Positions 14,600 through 21,407 of a DNA stretch of 30,747 nucleotides are shown piece by piece. A model generated the notes under the pieces. The model had not been told where the DNA came from, searched no databases, and saw only the letters and a list, made by a program, of their open reading frames with translations. The DNA comes from a virus. The stretch's first letter is position 1. Each line of letters begins with the position of its first letter. The translations under genes were made by a program, and so were the position numbers. Location of the stretch: the IMG/VR virus record IMGVR_UViG_3300037961_001519, positions 1,413 to 32,159 of that record; one strand, 5' to 3'.

Positions 14600-15107
14600 G
14601 AATTCTGCTGATTTCTGCTTCAGAGAACAAACCAGTTGCTTCCAAACTCTCTTTGGTAATCCCAGTTTCAATATCTTGACGACGTTGAGTTCCGATTGCT
14701 TTGACAGCACGGGACTTCATACTCATGCTTTTCTTGTTTGCTGCCTTACGGGTAGGACGTGGAGCTTCTGGTTTAGAAGGATCTGCTGCCATAGAGAACT
14801 TTTCATCTACAGAGACTTCTTCTTTCATCTTTGCCTTTGCCTGTCTGGCTTTTTCAGCAGCTCTTCTTGCATCTTTAGCATCCTTGGCAGCATCATCCTT
14901 TGCACGATGAGCAGCACGCCTTTCAACATCAGCATTCATCACACCAGTAATTTTCTTAGAACGCTCCATTGCCTCAGGACTTCCATCACGTCCAAGATTA
15001 CCTGCCTTACGGTACATTTTCACATAAGGCATCTTCTTCTTCTCCTCTTCAATATGAGGCATAGTTTGATATGCCTCCATTAATCCCCTAAGATTATTTA
15101 AATCCAT
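14580..15107 (-). CDS. Charged late protein, probably virion-associated
   Basis: 175 residues. The N-terminus MDLNNLRGLMEAYQ contains an LxE|A site like those cut by T4-type prohead protease. Then comes MPYVKMYRKAGNLGRDGSPE (26-45), a segment I recall from several cyanophage virion proteins. A long Ala/Lys/Arg helical region (60-95) and an acidic helical C-terminus follow (SLEATGLFSEAEISRIL). A TATAAATA late promoter lies 26 bases upstream. The tRNA-Ala promoter overlaps its 3' end. Function unknown. Confidence 0.7.
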   Translation of the reverse strand: MDLNNLRGLMEAYQTMPHIEEEKKKMPYVKMYRKAGNLGRDGSPEAMERSKKITGVMNADVERRAAHRAKDDAAKDAKDARRAAEKARQAKAKMKEEVSVDEKFSMAADPSKPEAPRPTRKAANKKSMSMKSRAVKAIGTQRRQDIETGITKESLEATGLFSEAEISRILDIVED

Positions 15108-15132
15108 GTCCGAATAGTAGTTCTTCTATGGA

Positions 15133-15140
15133 TATTTATA
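15133..15140 (-). promoter_or_regulatory. T4-type late promoter (TATAAATA)
   Basis: An exact TATAAATA on the minus strand, 26 bases before the ATG at 15107. It abuts the stop codon of the previous gene (15141-15143) and marks the start of the late block. Confidence 0.8.
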
Positions 15141-15389
15141 TTATAACTTACCGCCAACGAAAGCATCACCAATAACTCTGCTGTAATCATCAAGAGTTCC
15201 CTCTTGTTCGCACATAAGATGCCACCGTGTCATTGTAACTGTGCCATCTTTAGTGCCTCCAGTAAGCATCTTCCTGCCCTCTTTTGTCATGGTTTGGTAC
15301 AACCCAAACCTAGTTTTCCACACATAGAATACATCATCAATTAGTTCGGCACCTTCTGGTACTTGGATGTCAGTCTTTGTCTGATTCAT
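15141..15389 (-). CDS. Small protein of unknown function (82 aa)
   Basis: 82 residues from the ATG at 15389. It contains VPEGAELIDDVFYVWKTRFG, then YQTMTKEGRKMLTG and a C-terminal acidic stretch. The frame continues upstream to 15434, but that part lies inside the preceding gene and lacks a ribosome site. GAAGAAAAAAG precedes the chosen ATG. No enzyme motif seen; probably a compact mixed alpha/beta protein. It is last in the mazG-led cluster and overlaps the previous gene by 20 bases. Confidence 0.7.
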   Translation of the reverse strand: MNQTKTDIQVPEGAELIDDVFYVWKTRFGLYQTMTKEGRKMLTGGTKDGTVTMTRWHLMCEQEGTLDDYSRVIGDAFVGGKL

Positions 15390-15588
15390 CTTTTTTCTTC
15401 TTGTTAAATCCGAATGGAGCAAGTTTGTCATCAAGTTTTAGTTTAAGTGCTACACCACCGACTGCTTCCATAACTTTCAGCACGTCTTCTGGTTTTGCAT
15501 CTTCACCAAGTTCCTTGGCAACATAGAAATACTTAGGAAAAAACTCTTTTCCAGCGTTTTCGTAGTCTTCAAGCGTCAGTAGTTTCAT
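15370..15588 (-). CDS. Small protein of unknown function (72 aa)
   Basis: 72 residues: a helical N-terminus (MKLLTLEDYENAGKEF), a hydrophobic middle (VGGVALKLKL) and a highly charged Lys/Asp tail. The ATG at 15588 has AGAGG about 9 bases upstream. It overlaps its neighbours by about 20 bases on each side. No domain recognised. Confidence 0.7.
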   Translation of the reverse strand: MKLLTLEDYENAGKEFFPKYFYVAKELGEDAKPEDVLKVMEAVGGVALKLKLDDKLAPFGFNKKKKDESDKD

Positions 15589-15754
15589 TTGTTAGTACCT
15601 CTTCAATCTGTTTGTCAATGTCAACGATTACACTACGGATATCCTTAACCCGTTGAGGGCAAGACTTTTCATCATAGGTGTATGCTTTTGTGTCCTGAAA
15701 AAGTGATTCACGAACCGCTGCTGCAGCTCTCACATCCATTTCAACATTAATCAC
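15569..15754 (-). CDS. Small protein of unknown function (61 aa), GTG start
   Basis: 61 residues, mostly helical (RAAAAVRESLFQDTKAYTY near the start). The initiation codon is GTG at 15754, supported by GGAGG seven to eight bases upstream, one of the best ribosome sites here. The GTG overlaps the stop codon region of the preceding 53-residue gene. No domain recognised. Confidence 0.7.
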   Translation of the reverse strand: MINVEMDVRAAAAVRESLFQDTKAYTYDEKSCPQRVKDIRSVIVDIDKQIEEVLTNETTDA

Positions 15755-15908
15755 TGTCTTCCTCCAAATGTTTGTCTAACTGTTGTGAAATCTCTCTAAT
15801 CTTTAGAATACCATCATCGGAGAAGAACCCAGGATGGTTTTTTGTATACAAGAAGAGATGATGACGAAGAACAATTGCATCATGCCTGTTCAGTTCAAGA
15901 TTAATCAT
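15747..15908 (-). CDS. Small protein of unknown function (53 aa)
   Basis: A complete 53-residue ORF (MINLELNRHDAIVLRHHLFL at the start, acidic end HLEEDSD) fills the gap between its neighbours. The ATG overlaps the TGA of the preceding gene (ATGA) and the TAA overlaps the next start. That tight coupling on both sides is the main evidence that it is real. Probably two helices; function unknown. Confidence 0.65.
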   Translation of the reverse strand: MINLELNRHDAIVLRHHLFLYTKNHPGFFSDDGILKIREISQQLDKHLEEDSD

Positions 15909-16111
15909 TTGCTGTAGCAGTCGTATCCAAGTTCATCGTCACGTTTTTTTAGTTCTGCTGCAGCACGACGAGCAGCGATTCTTTGTTTAAGCTTTTCCGC
16001 TTCAATTTGAATGTCAGCAGTTTCCTCCCATTCGTATAGTTCGCCACTATCGTTGATAAGTTCTTTCTTGTTGGCGCTATTTGGAATGGGTTTTCTTTCT
16101 GCGTATCCCAT
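15905..16111 (-). CDS. Small protein of unknown function (68 aa)
   Basis: 68 residues, starting MGYAERKPIPNSANKK, with a long charged helix from about residue 29 (TADIQIEAEKLKQRIAARR). The ATG at 16111 overlaps the mazG stop (TGATG), and AAGGAG lies nine bases upstream within mazG. No domain recognised. Confidence 0.7.
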   Translation of the reverse strand: MGYAERKPIPNSANKKELINDSGELYEWEETADIQIEAEKLKQRIAARRAAAELKKRDDELGYDCYSK

Positions 16112-16602
16112 CAGAGATCTCCTTCTTTACGGTTTTCTGAATGATGAACATCAAAACTACCACCAGGATATCGGGACTGAAGTTTCTCAACATTCATTTC
16201 GATGACTTCATCAAAAGTAGTGTCGAGTGCCATACATGCCTGAGCAAGATACCAACAGATATCACCCAGTTCACGCTTCATATGGAAGACATTCTCTTCA
16301 GTGTAGGGTTTACCTTGAAGGAAAATCTTCTTTACCACTTCAGTGAACTCACCTGACTCAGCAGTCAAACCAAGAGCAGCAGTCAACAGTTGAGTGACAT
16401 TTGCACCATTTGCTTCTAGCGTAGCCAGACGTGCCGCAAGCACAGGGTAGTCGAGACTAGGAGCACTAGTCACACCCTGAACAAACTCAAGGTACTTTTC
16501 GGTGTCTACTGTCATTTTGTTTAGTTGTTGTTGATAAAATTGTTGTGTCCACCCATCATTATAAGGTGAATTTGCCTGAACTTCAAGTTGCAGTTTGTTC
16601 AT
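16111..16602 (-). CDS. mazG: MazG-like nucleotide pyrophosphohydrolase
   Basis: 163 residues. The all-helical MazG core carries E82SGE85 (ExxE) and E111LGD114 (ExxD), the magnesium-binding set, in LTAESGEFTEVVKK and MKRELGDICWYLAQ. MazG enzymes hydrolyse (d)NTPs to monophosphates; in cyanophages a role in nucleotide recycling or host (p)ppGpp control has been proposed. The ATG at 16602 overlaps the preceding TGA. An in-frame ATG at residue 30 (MTVDTEKYLEF) could be the true start, since many cyanophage MazGs begin close to that point; neither has a clear ribosome site. Second gene after the consensus promoter at 16934-16962. Confidence 0.88.
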   Translation of the reverse strand: MNKLQLEVQANSPYNDGWTQQFYQQQLNKMTVDTEKYLEFVQGVTSAPSLDYPVLAARLATLEANGANVTQLLTAALGLTAESGEFTEVVKKIFLQGKPYTEENVFHMKRELGDICWYLAQACMALDTTFDEVIEMNVEKLQSRYPGGSFDVHHSENRKEGDL

Positions 16603-16910
16603 CAGTCGTGAAAATCTGGAATAAATGGTTCTGCTTGATTCATGGGTAGTTTCTGTCCATTGACTTCAATGTAGTCTACCTCTTTCCAACTACCGCCGAC
16701 ACCACCGTCCATATTGACTACGATGTCACGAGTAGGAAGTTGTTTGCCATCAGAAACATCGATGATATCACCAGGCAAAGGATTGAACATGAAGTAGTGT
16801 CCATCCCAGTATTTGTTTCTAGAATGCATGAGATTAACAGCATCTCTTTCGATACCACAGTCGGCAATCTTCTTACCATCAGGATCGAAAACAGAGTAGT
16901 AACCGTTCAA
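16602..16910 (-). CDS. Protein of unknown function (102 aa), TTG start
   Basis: 102 residues containing YYSVFDPDGKKIADCGIERD (4-23), MFNPLPGDIIDVSDGK (41-56) and DIVVNMDGGVG. Probably a small beta-rich domain. The only usable start is TTG at 16910, because an in-frame TGA lies just upstream; GAGG at eight bases supports it. A two-codon ORF (ATG TTT TGA) overlaps the start in another frame. First gene of the mazG cluster. I recall similar proteins with LPGDIIDV beside cyanophage mazG, without assigned function. Confidence 0.7.
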   Translation of the reverse strand: MNGYYSVFDPDGKKIADCGIERDAVNLMHSRNKYWDGHYFMFNPLPGDIIDVSDGKQLPTRDIVVNMDGGVGGSWKEVDYIEVNGQKLPMNQAEPFIPDFHD

Positions 16911-16933
16911 AACATGTACCTCATTTCAACAAT

Positions 16934-16962
16934 ATTATACAGCAATGGTTGAGTTATGTCAA
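16934..16962 (-). promoter_or_regulatory. Perfect consensus sigma70 promoter for mazG cluster
   Basis: Minus strand: TTGACA (16957-16962), a 17-base spacer, TATAAT (16934-16939). Every consensus base and the optimum spacing are present. The -35 covers the last codons of the oxygenase ending at 16954. Transcription would start near 16927 and read into the TTG-started gene, mazG and the small genes. This predicts strong early expression by host RNA polymerase. Confidence 0.9.
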
Positions 16963-17541
16963 AATCAACTGCTTGTCTGCGTATTTAGTATACCACATTG
17001 GAACTGTAAAGCGTTCTCCATTTGTCACAGTATCAATACCATGTAAACAGTCAAAATCAGATGAGAAGAATACCAAGTCTCCCATCTTTGGTTTGATTTC
17101 AAATTTATGATGAGGAAAAATTAGATTGCCATTATCATAATCATCATTCAGATAGATGACTCCTGTCATAGTTCTGAACCAACATCCATCCATGGGACTG
17201 CCATCATGATTGCAGTTGTCATAATGGACTGGCATATGCATCCCATCTCCCCACCACTGAATGTCTGCCTGCTCCAAATAGATTTCAGGAATACCAGTGT
17301 ATTGAAGTATCAATCCCTCTACAGTTGTCTTGATATACCATAGAATATCTAATATTTCTTGATTATCTGTTCGATGCAAATGGATAATTCTGTTATTCCA
17401 ATAGTCATCTTTAGGATTCCATGCACTCAAGTCAACATTTTCCTTATGAAAGTTGATTAGAGTTTGGCATGTCTCCCGATTAAAAAATTTACTTTGTTTG
17501 TAAACCTTAGATAGGTTATTACCAAACGTGTAAGTAATCAT
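16954..17541 (-). CDS. 2OG-Fe(II) oxygenase
   Basis: 195 residues. Ligands H106 and D108 (PVHYDNCN), distal H167 (DCLHGID) and R177 (GERFTVPMW) complete the jelly-roll set. GVIYLNDDYDNGNLIF (127-142) is the usual central strand. The ATG at 17541 overlaps the TAA of gp41 (TAATG), so it is translated with the helicase. It resembles the plus-strand enzyme at 2747 (LNDDY..G region) more than the others. Substrate unknown. Confidence 0.82.
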   Translation of the reverse strand: MITYTFGNNLSKVYKQSKFFNRETCQTLINFHKENVDLSAWNPKDDYWNNRIIHLHRTDNQEILDILWYIKTTVEGLILQYTGIPEIYLEQADIQWWGDGMHMPVHYDNCNHDGSPMDGCWFRTMTGVIYLNDDYDNGNLIFPHHKFEIKPKMGDLVFFSSDFDCLHGIDTVTNGERFTVPMWYTKYADKQLILT

Positions 17542-18917
17542 TAGAACTTAAATCCATCAAATGACTTCTTAGGTTTCCTATCCTCAGACTCATACTCCTC
17601 ATCTTTTCCAGCATCAAAGACATCATCTTGTGCAGATTGCTCACAATCATACAAACGCATCTTTGCTCTATCAATACCGACGATAAATCTTTTATGAACG
17701 GTAGGATCATTATATCTATTCTTCAACTGCTTCACCATAATCTGCCCGAGTTCTTCAAGCTCATCAGTTGAAATAAGGGCAAACATAAGATCAGCAGTAG
17801 CAGGCAAGCCAAAGGACTCACTAGTATCAGTAAGCTCAACATCAGAGCTACCATAACCAGAACGGGTAGTCTGGGTGGCAGATACGATAGGTACGTTCGC
17901 TTCGACAGCGAGTCCTCTAAGCTCTTCAGCAATTGCCTTGATATAGCTATATGAATTGACAGAACTGTTTCCGCGATACCTTTCGGAAGCACATATATTA
18001 AGGTAATCAATGAAAATAATATCAGGACGGAATGATTTCTTAAGAGCAAGCTCATTGAGAAGTGACTTAAAATGTCCTGCATGAGCAGTCGCAGTAGGGT
18101 ACTCCTTAATAATTAGGGTGCCTTGAGTCTTTTTGGCAAGGTTTGTCACCTTACTCTCAAACATCATCTTGGGAAGTTCTGTTATCTCCTGGATAGGAAC
18201 ATTGAGAAGATTAGCATCGATTCGCTCTGCAATTTTCTCCTCAGCCATTTCAGCCGTGATGTATAGTACGTTTTTCCCTCCCAGGAGTGCGGAAGATGCG
18301 ACATGGCACATAAACAAACTTTTACCGACACCAGTGCCAGCAAGAGCAATGTTAAGTGTTTTGTTCGGTAACCCACCTTTCGTAATCTTGTTGAAATATT
18401 CCAAGTCGAAGGGGATAAGATCTTCCTTGCGGTGGTACGCTTCATATCGTGCTTCATAATCAGTCAGGTAATCATGTCCAATATGAGTGTCAAAAGACAC
18501 TGCTAAAGCATCTGACAAGATACTAGGAATAGCACCTCTATCTTTCTTTTCATCCTTTCCATCTGCAAGAGCGATGGATTCCATCAGTGCCAAATAGATG
18601 GCACGATCTCTACACCACTTCTCTGTGGTATCTACCAACCAATCAAAATCTGTAGGAACATCCTCAAGATAACTGATGAGTTTAGTAATTTCTTTGAACG
18701 CAGCGTCAGTAATATCACCGCGCTTCTCTGCCTCAATACAGAGAACTTCCTTTGTAGTGGGTTGATTGTAGTCTGTTACAAAGTTACTAATCTCCTCAAA
18801 AACTACTCTTTCATTAATGTCTTCAAAATAATCTGCTTTGATAAATGGAATTACCTTGCGAAGATATTCCTCGTTATAAAGCAGATTTCTCAGAATAAGG
18901 ATTTCAACTTTGTCCAT
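17541..18917 (-). CDS. 41: Replicative DNA helicase, T4 gp41-like
   Basis: 458 residues. DnaB/RecA-type hexameric helicase that unwinds the fork 5'-3' and works with gp61. The N-terminal helical domain (1-140) is followed by Walker A AGTGVGKS (193-200). Walker B is IIFIDYLNI with D304, and the switch region ATQTTRSGYG follows, with arginine-finger candidates near KQLKNRYND. The C-terminus is acidic then basic (about 425-458). The ATG at 18917 overlaps the uvsX stop (TGATG); a TTG one codon earlier is rejected. Order uvsX-gp41 is as in T4. Confidence 0.93.
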   Translation of the reverse strand: MDKVEILILRNLLYNEEYLRKVIPFIKADYFEDINERVVFEEISNFVTDYNQPTTKEVLCIEAEKRGDITDAAFKEITKLISYLEDVPTDFDWLVDTTEKWCRDRAIYLALMESIALADGKDEKKDRGAIPSILSDALAVSFDTHIGHDYLTDYEARYEAYHRKEDLIPFDLEYFNKITKGGLPNKTLNIALAGTGVGKSLFMCHVASSALLGGKNVLYITAEMAEEKIAERIDANLLNVPIQEITELPKMMFESKVTNLAKKTQGTLIIKEYPTATAHAGHFKSLLNELALKKSFRPDIIFIDYLNICASERYRGNSSVNSYSYIKAIAEELRGLAVEANVPIVSATQTTRSGYGSSDVELTDTSESFGLPATADLMFALISTDELEELGQIMVKQLKNRYNDPTVHKRFIVGIDRAKMRLYDCEQSAQDDVFDAGKDEEYESEDRKPKKSFDGFKF

Positions 18918-19921
18918 CAACTACCGTAACTAAACTCCTGCTTTGCAATCTCATCAAGTTGTTCCATCACCTCAGGGGTGAAGTATGTTTCAGGTTCCTT
19001 GAGAATTTGTTTGGCATATACTTTCTTGCCATCCATCTCATAGCGTCCTGCTACATTTTTCCAGAGTCCTCCGATTTCTCCAAGTTCCAACAAACCATAA
19101 TACTTATCAAGCCCGCGCTCATCATAATACAAGCGTACAGTAACATCTTTATTCTCCTTACTCAGACGCGACTTAGCAGTCTTTGCTTTGATAAGGTTGC
19201 CGACGACAGCCGTTCCATCCTTTTCCTTTTTCTTTGAGAGATGGATGATTGTAGAAGCAGCATACTTGAGTCCACTACCTCCACCCATTTCCTTTGTAGG
19301 GACATACGCACCGATGACATCATAAGTGTGGTTAGTAACAATCATTGGAATGTTAGCCTGTCCCAACTTCAAAGTCAACATCCTGAACGCACCTTTAATC
19401 AGTTGTGATTTTGTCATATCACGAACCTGCTTTTCATTGAGTGCGTCGGTAATCTCCTTCTCAGTGGACAGCATACCCAAAGAGTCTAGGACAAACATGC
19501 ATGGTTTGCGTTCATCTTCAGATTTTTTTAAGTATAAGTCAACCGCCTTGAGTGCTTTACTCCTAAACTCTTCGACGGTTACAACATTAACCACCACCAG
19601 CCTATCTAAGTCAATCCCGCGACTTGCGATAAGAGACTTGTTAACAGCGGCTTCAGTGTCAAAATATAAGCAATAACCATCAGGATTAGAATCCAAGAAG
19701 TTTTTGACAACGGCGAGACTGAAAAAAGTTTTTCCAGTACTAGACTCGCCAGCAATGGCAGTAATCTTATTCCCAGATACACCACCAAATATACTCCCTG
19801 AAACAAGTCCGTTAAAAATGTACGAACCTGTGTCCACGTATTGTTCTGTGTCGTCGATGTCTGCGGCGAGTTTGGTGTAGTCATCTCCGATTTCTTTTAC
19901 AATCTCTTTTAGAAAATCCAT
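18917..19921 (-). CDS. uvsX: RecA-like recombinase UvsX
   Basis: 334 residues. Strand-exchange ATPase for recombination-dependent replication and repair. Walker A is GESSTGKT (58-65), Walker B is MFVLDSLGML with the Asp near residue 146, and the loop VTNHTYDVIGAYVP followed by GGGSGLKYAAS is the DNA-binding L2 region typical of UvsX. Slightly shorter than T4 UvsX (391), mainly at the C-terminus, as usual in cyanophages. The ATG overlaps the TAA of the 56-residue gene. Confidence 0.93.
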   Translation of the reverse strand: MDFLKEIVKEIGDDYTKLAADIDDTEQYVDTGSYIFNGLVSGSIFGGVSGNKITAIAGESSTGKTFFSLAVVKNFLDSNPDGYCLYFDTEAAVNKSLIASRGIDLDRLVVVNVVTVEEFRSKALKAVDLYLKKSEDERKPCMFVLDSLGMLSTEKEITDALNEKQVRDMTKSQLIKGAFRMLTLKLGQANIPMIVTNHTYDVIGAYVPTKEMGGGSGLKYAASTIIHLSKKKEKDGTAVVGNLIKAKTAKSRLSKENKDVTVRLYYDERGLDKYYGLLELGEIGGLWKNVAGRYEMDGKKVYAKQILKEPETYFTPEVMEQLDEIAKQEFSYGS

Positions 19922-20091
19922 TAAATTACAAATCCAAATTCTTCACGGGCAATTTTCTTGTACGGACCGCCAGGATTGGCGTCACGAATCTCTTTAATTC
20001 TAGTCAATTTTTGATAAAGTGCTGCATCACCACCCAGTCGCAATGCACTGACGATGATAGCAAGTTCTTTATCGTTGATAGGCAATTCCAT
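19921..20091 (-). CDS. Small protein of unknown function (56 aa)
   Basis: A complete 56-residue ORF between an oxygenase and uvsX, beginning MELPINDKELAIIVSALRLG and ending EEFGFVI. Two helices separated by a glycine turn are likely. Its TAA overlaps the uvsX ATG (TAATG), and it starts two bases after the oxygenase stop. The exact fit into the gap supports it. Function unknown. Confidence 0.68.
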   Translation of the reverse strand: MELPINDKELAIIVSALRLGGDAALYQKLTRIKEIRDANPGGPYKKIAREEFGFVI

Positions 20092-20092
20092 T

Positions 20093-20710
20093 TTAGTTTT
20101 GTAAGGAGATGTTTAGACTAATAGTTATTCTAGGCTCGTCAGAAGTTTGAATGAATACTCCATGAGGTAGACTCGATGGAAATATAACAAAGTCTCCTTC
20201 AGATGCCTCCAGATTATAAGAACCAAACATGTTTGAGTGTTCTATGTTCGTATGGGAGTACAATCTTTTTGTAGATTCCTTTCCAGAATAATACAAGTAA
20301 GTATTAGATTGATTGTAAAATGTGAGAGGAGGATGAACCTCCTTATCATACTTTAAGAAATAGACAGCACTATAAAGACTACTGTCACTCAAGTGAGTAT
20401 GGTACTCTTGATTTGAACCTCTAACGTAGTAATTATACCACAAATTTTCAAAAAAATATTGATGCTGTTCCATTCCAACACTAATAGAGAATTTTTGATA
20501 TTCTCTAGCAAGGATGGGAACAACATCAGAGTAATCTATGTCATTGTTTCCTCTACAAGAAGAATGAACATTACAGTCCCATTCAGATGTAGACTTCTTG
20601 TGTTTTTGATAGTTCTGTTCTATCTGCTCTAGGATGTTTTTTCTAATATCATCATCTAGAGATATATTCCTCTTCCAAATCTTAGTAGCAAATAGATTCT
20701 CAATCACCAT
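20093..20710 (-). CDS. 2OG-Fe(II) oxygenase, HxH-type (TIGR02466-like)
   Basis: 205 residues. The pattern is that of the phage-abundant family often labelled TIGR02466: a Trp/Tyr-rich strand (ENLWYNYYVRGSNQEYHTHL), H104/H106 in place of a strict HxD, then a distal His in FPSSLPHGV (H183) and R194 in PRITISLNI. It lies downstream of a similar protein (20895-21407) with one small gene between, suggesting an old tandem duplication with much divergence. Substrate unknown. The ATG at 20710 overlaps the preceding gene. Confidence 0.8.
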   Translation of the reverse strand: MVIENLFATKIWKRNISLDDDIRKNILEQIEQNYQKHKKSTSEWDCNVHSSCRGNNDIDYSDVVPILAREYQKFSISVGMEQHQYFFENLWYNYYVRGSNQEYHTHLSDSSLYSAVYFLKYDKEVHPPLTFYNQSNTYLYYSGKESTKRLYSHTNIEHSNMFGSYNLEASEGDFVIFPSSLPHGVFIQTSDEPRITISLNISLQN

Positions 20711-20898
20711 CGTTTAGATTTCAAATAATTTAGAACGTCTTCGCGCACGTCCATCAACTCATGATAGCACTTTTGATTGTGAGCACACTGACGAAGAGCA
20801 GGATCTGGTTTGATTACAGACTCAATAAAGATATCAAGTCCCCGATTCCATTTTTCTTGTTTAGTCTCACCATCTTCAATCGTGTACTGATCTTTCAT
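20704..20898 (-). CDS. Small protein of unknown function (64 aa)
   Basis: 64 residues, helical and charged, with two cysteines (CAHNQKCYHEL, 38-48) and several histidines that could bind a metal. The ATG overlaps the stop of one oxygenase gene (ATGA) and its end overlaps the start of another. No domain recognised. It may be a partner of these oxygenases, by position only. Confidence 0.65.
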   Translation of the reverse strand: MKDQYTIEDGETKQEKWNRGLDIFIESVIKPDPALRQCAHNQKCYHELMDVREDVLNYLKSKRW

Positions 20899-21407
20899 AT
20901 GCTACGGAGGTTGAATGACAGAATTATTCTACTCGAATCGCCTTTAGTGGGCAAGACATAATGTGACAAATATGAAGGAAACACAACTAGACTTCCTTCA
21001 CGGATATTTAGTGGAGAATATTCAATAACATTTCCACTCACGGCATCATGAAATGGGCAGACGAATGTGGGAGGTTTATGAGTATCTTCATCATACTCCA
21101 CAAAACAGATTGCACTGTATCCATGCATACCATGATTATGTATTGAATGAAAGTTTCCAGGTTCATACTTCTGAAACCAGGAATGTTCAATACGACAATC
21201 AAATCCAGACTCTTCTTTAAAAGTGTCTAGTTCCTTAGATAGGATACACTCAAGGAGATAAGAGTATCCATCAGCACCAAAATCAGTATAAACAGAGTCT
21301 TCAAGATGTAACTCTCTGCTCTGAAATAAGTCCAGTAAGTCTCTCTTATGAATATCCCACTGGTTTACTTCATACTGATAGAACGGCACAGAAAATATAT
21401 TAATCAT
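20895..21407 (-). CDS. 2OG-Fe(II) oxygenase, HxH-type (TIGR02466-like)
   Basis: 170 residues, one of the shortest oxygenases here. HSIHNHGMHGYSAICFVEY (87-105) carries the H90/H92 pair, FPSYLSHYV holds distal H149, and SRIILSFNL holds R160. It begins at the polymerase stop codon (ATGA), so it is coupled to gp43. It shares its layout with the proteins at 20093-20710 and 29327-29944. Substrate unknown. Confidence 0.8.
   Translation of the reverse strand: MINIFSVPFYQYEVNQWDIHKRDLLDLFQSRELHLEDSVYTDFGADGYSYLLECILSKELDTFKEESGFDCRIEHSWFQKYEPGNFHSIHNHGMHGYSAICFVEYDEDTHKPPTFVCPFHDAVSGNVIEYSPLNIREGSLVVFPSYLSHYVLPTKGDSSRIILSFNLRSI

Noticed and set aside
15140-15145. TATAAT on the minus strand beside the late promoter
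   Set aside because: No -35-like hexamer is found at 16-18 bases, so it is probably a by-product of the AT-rich late promoter and stop codon.
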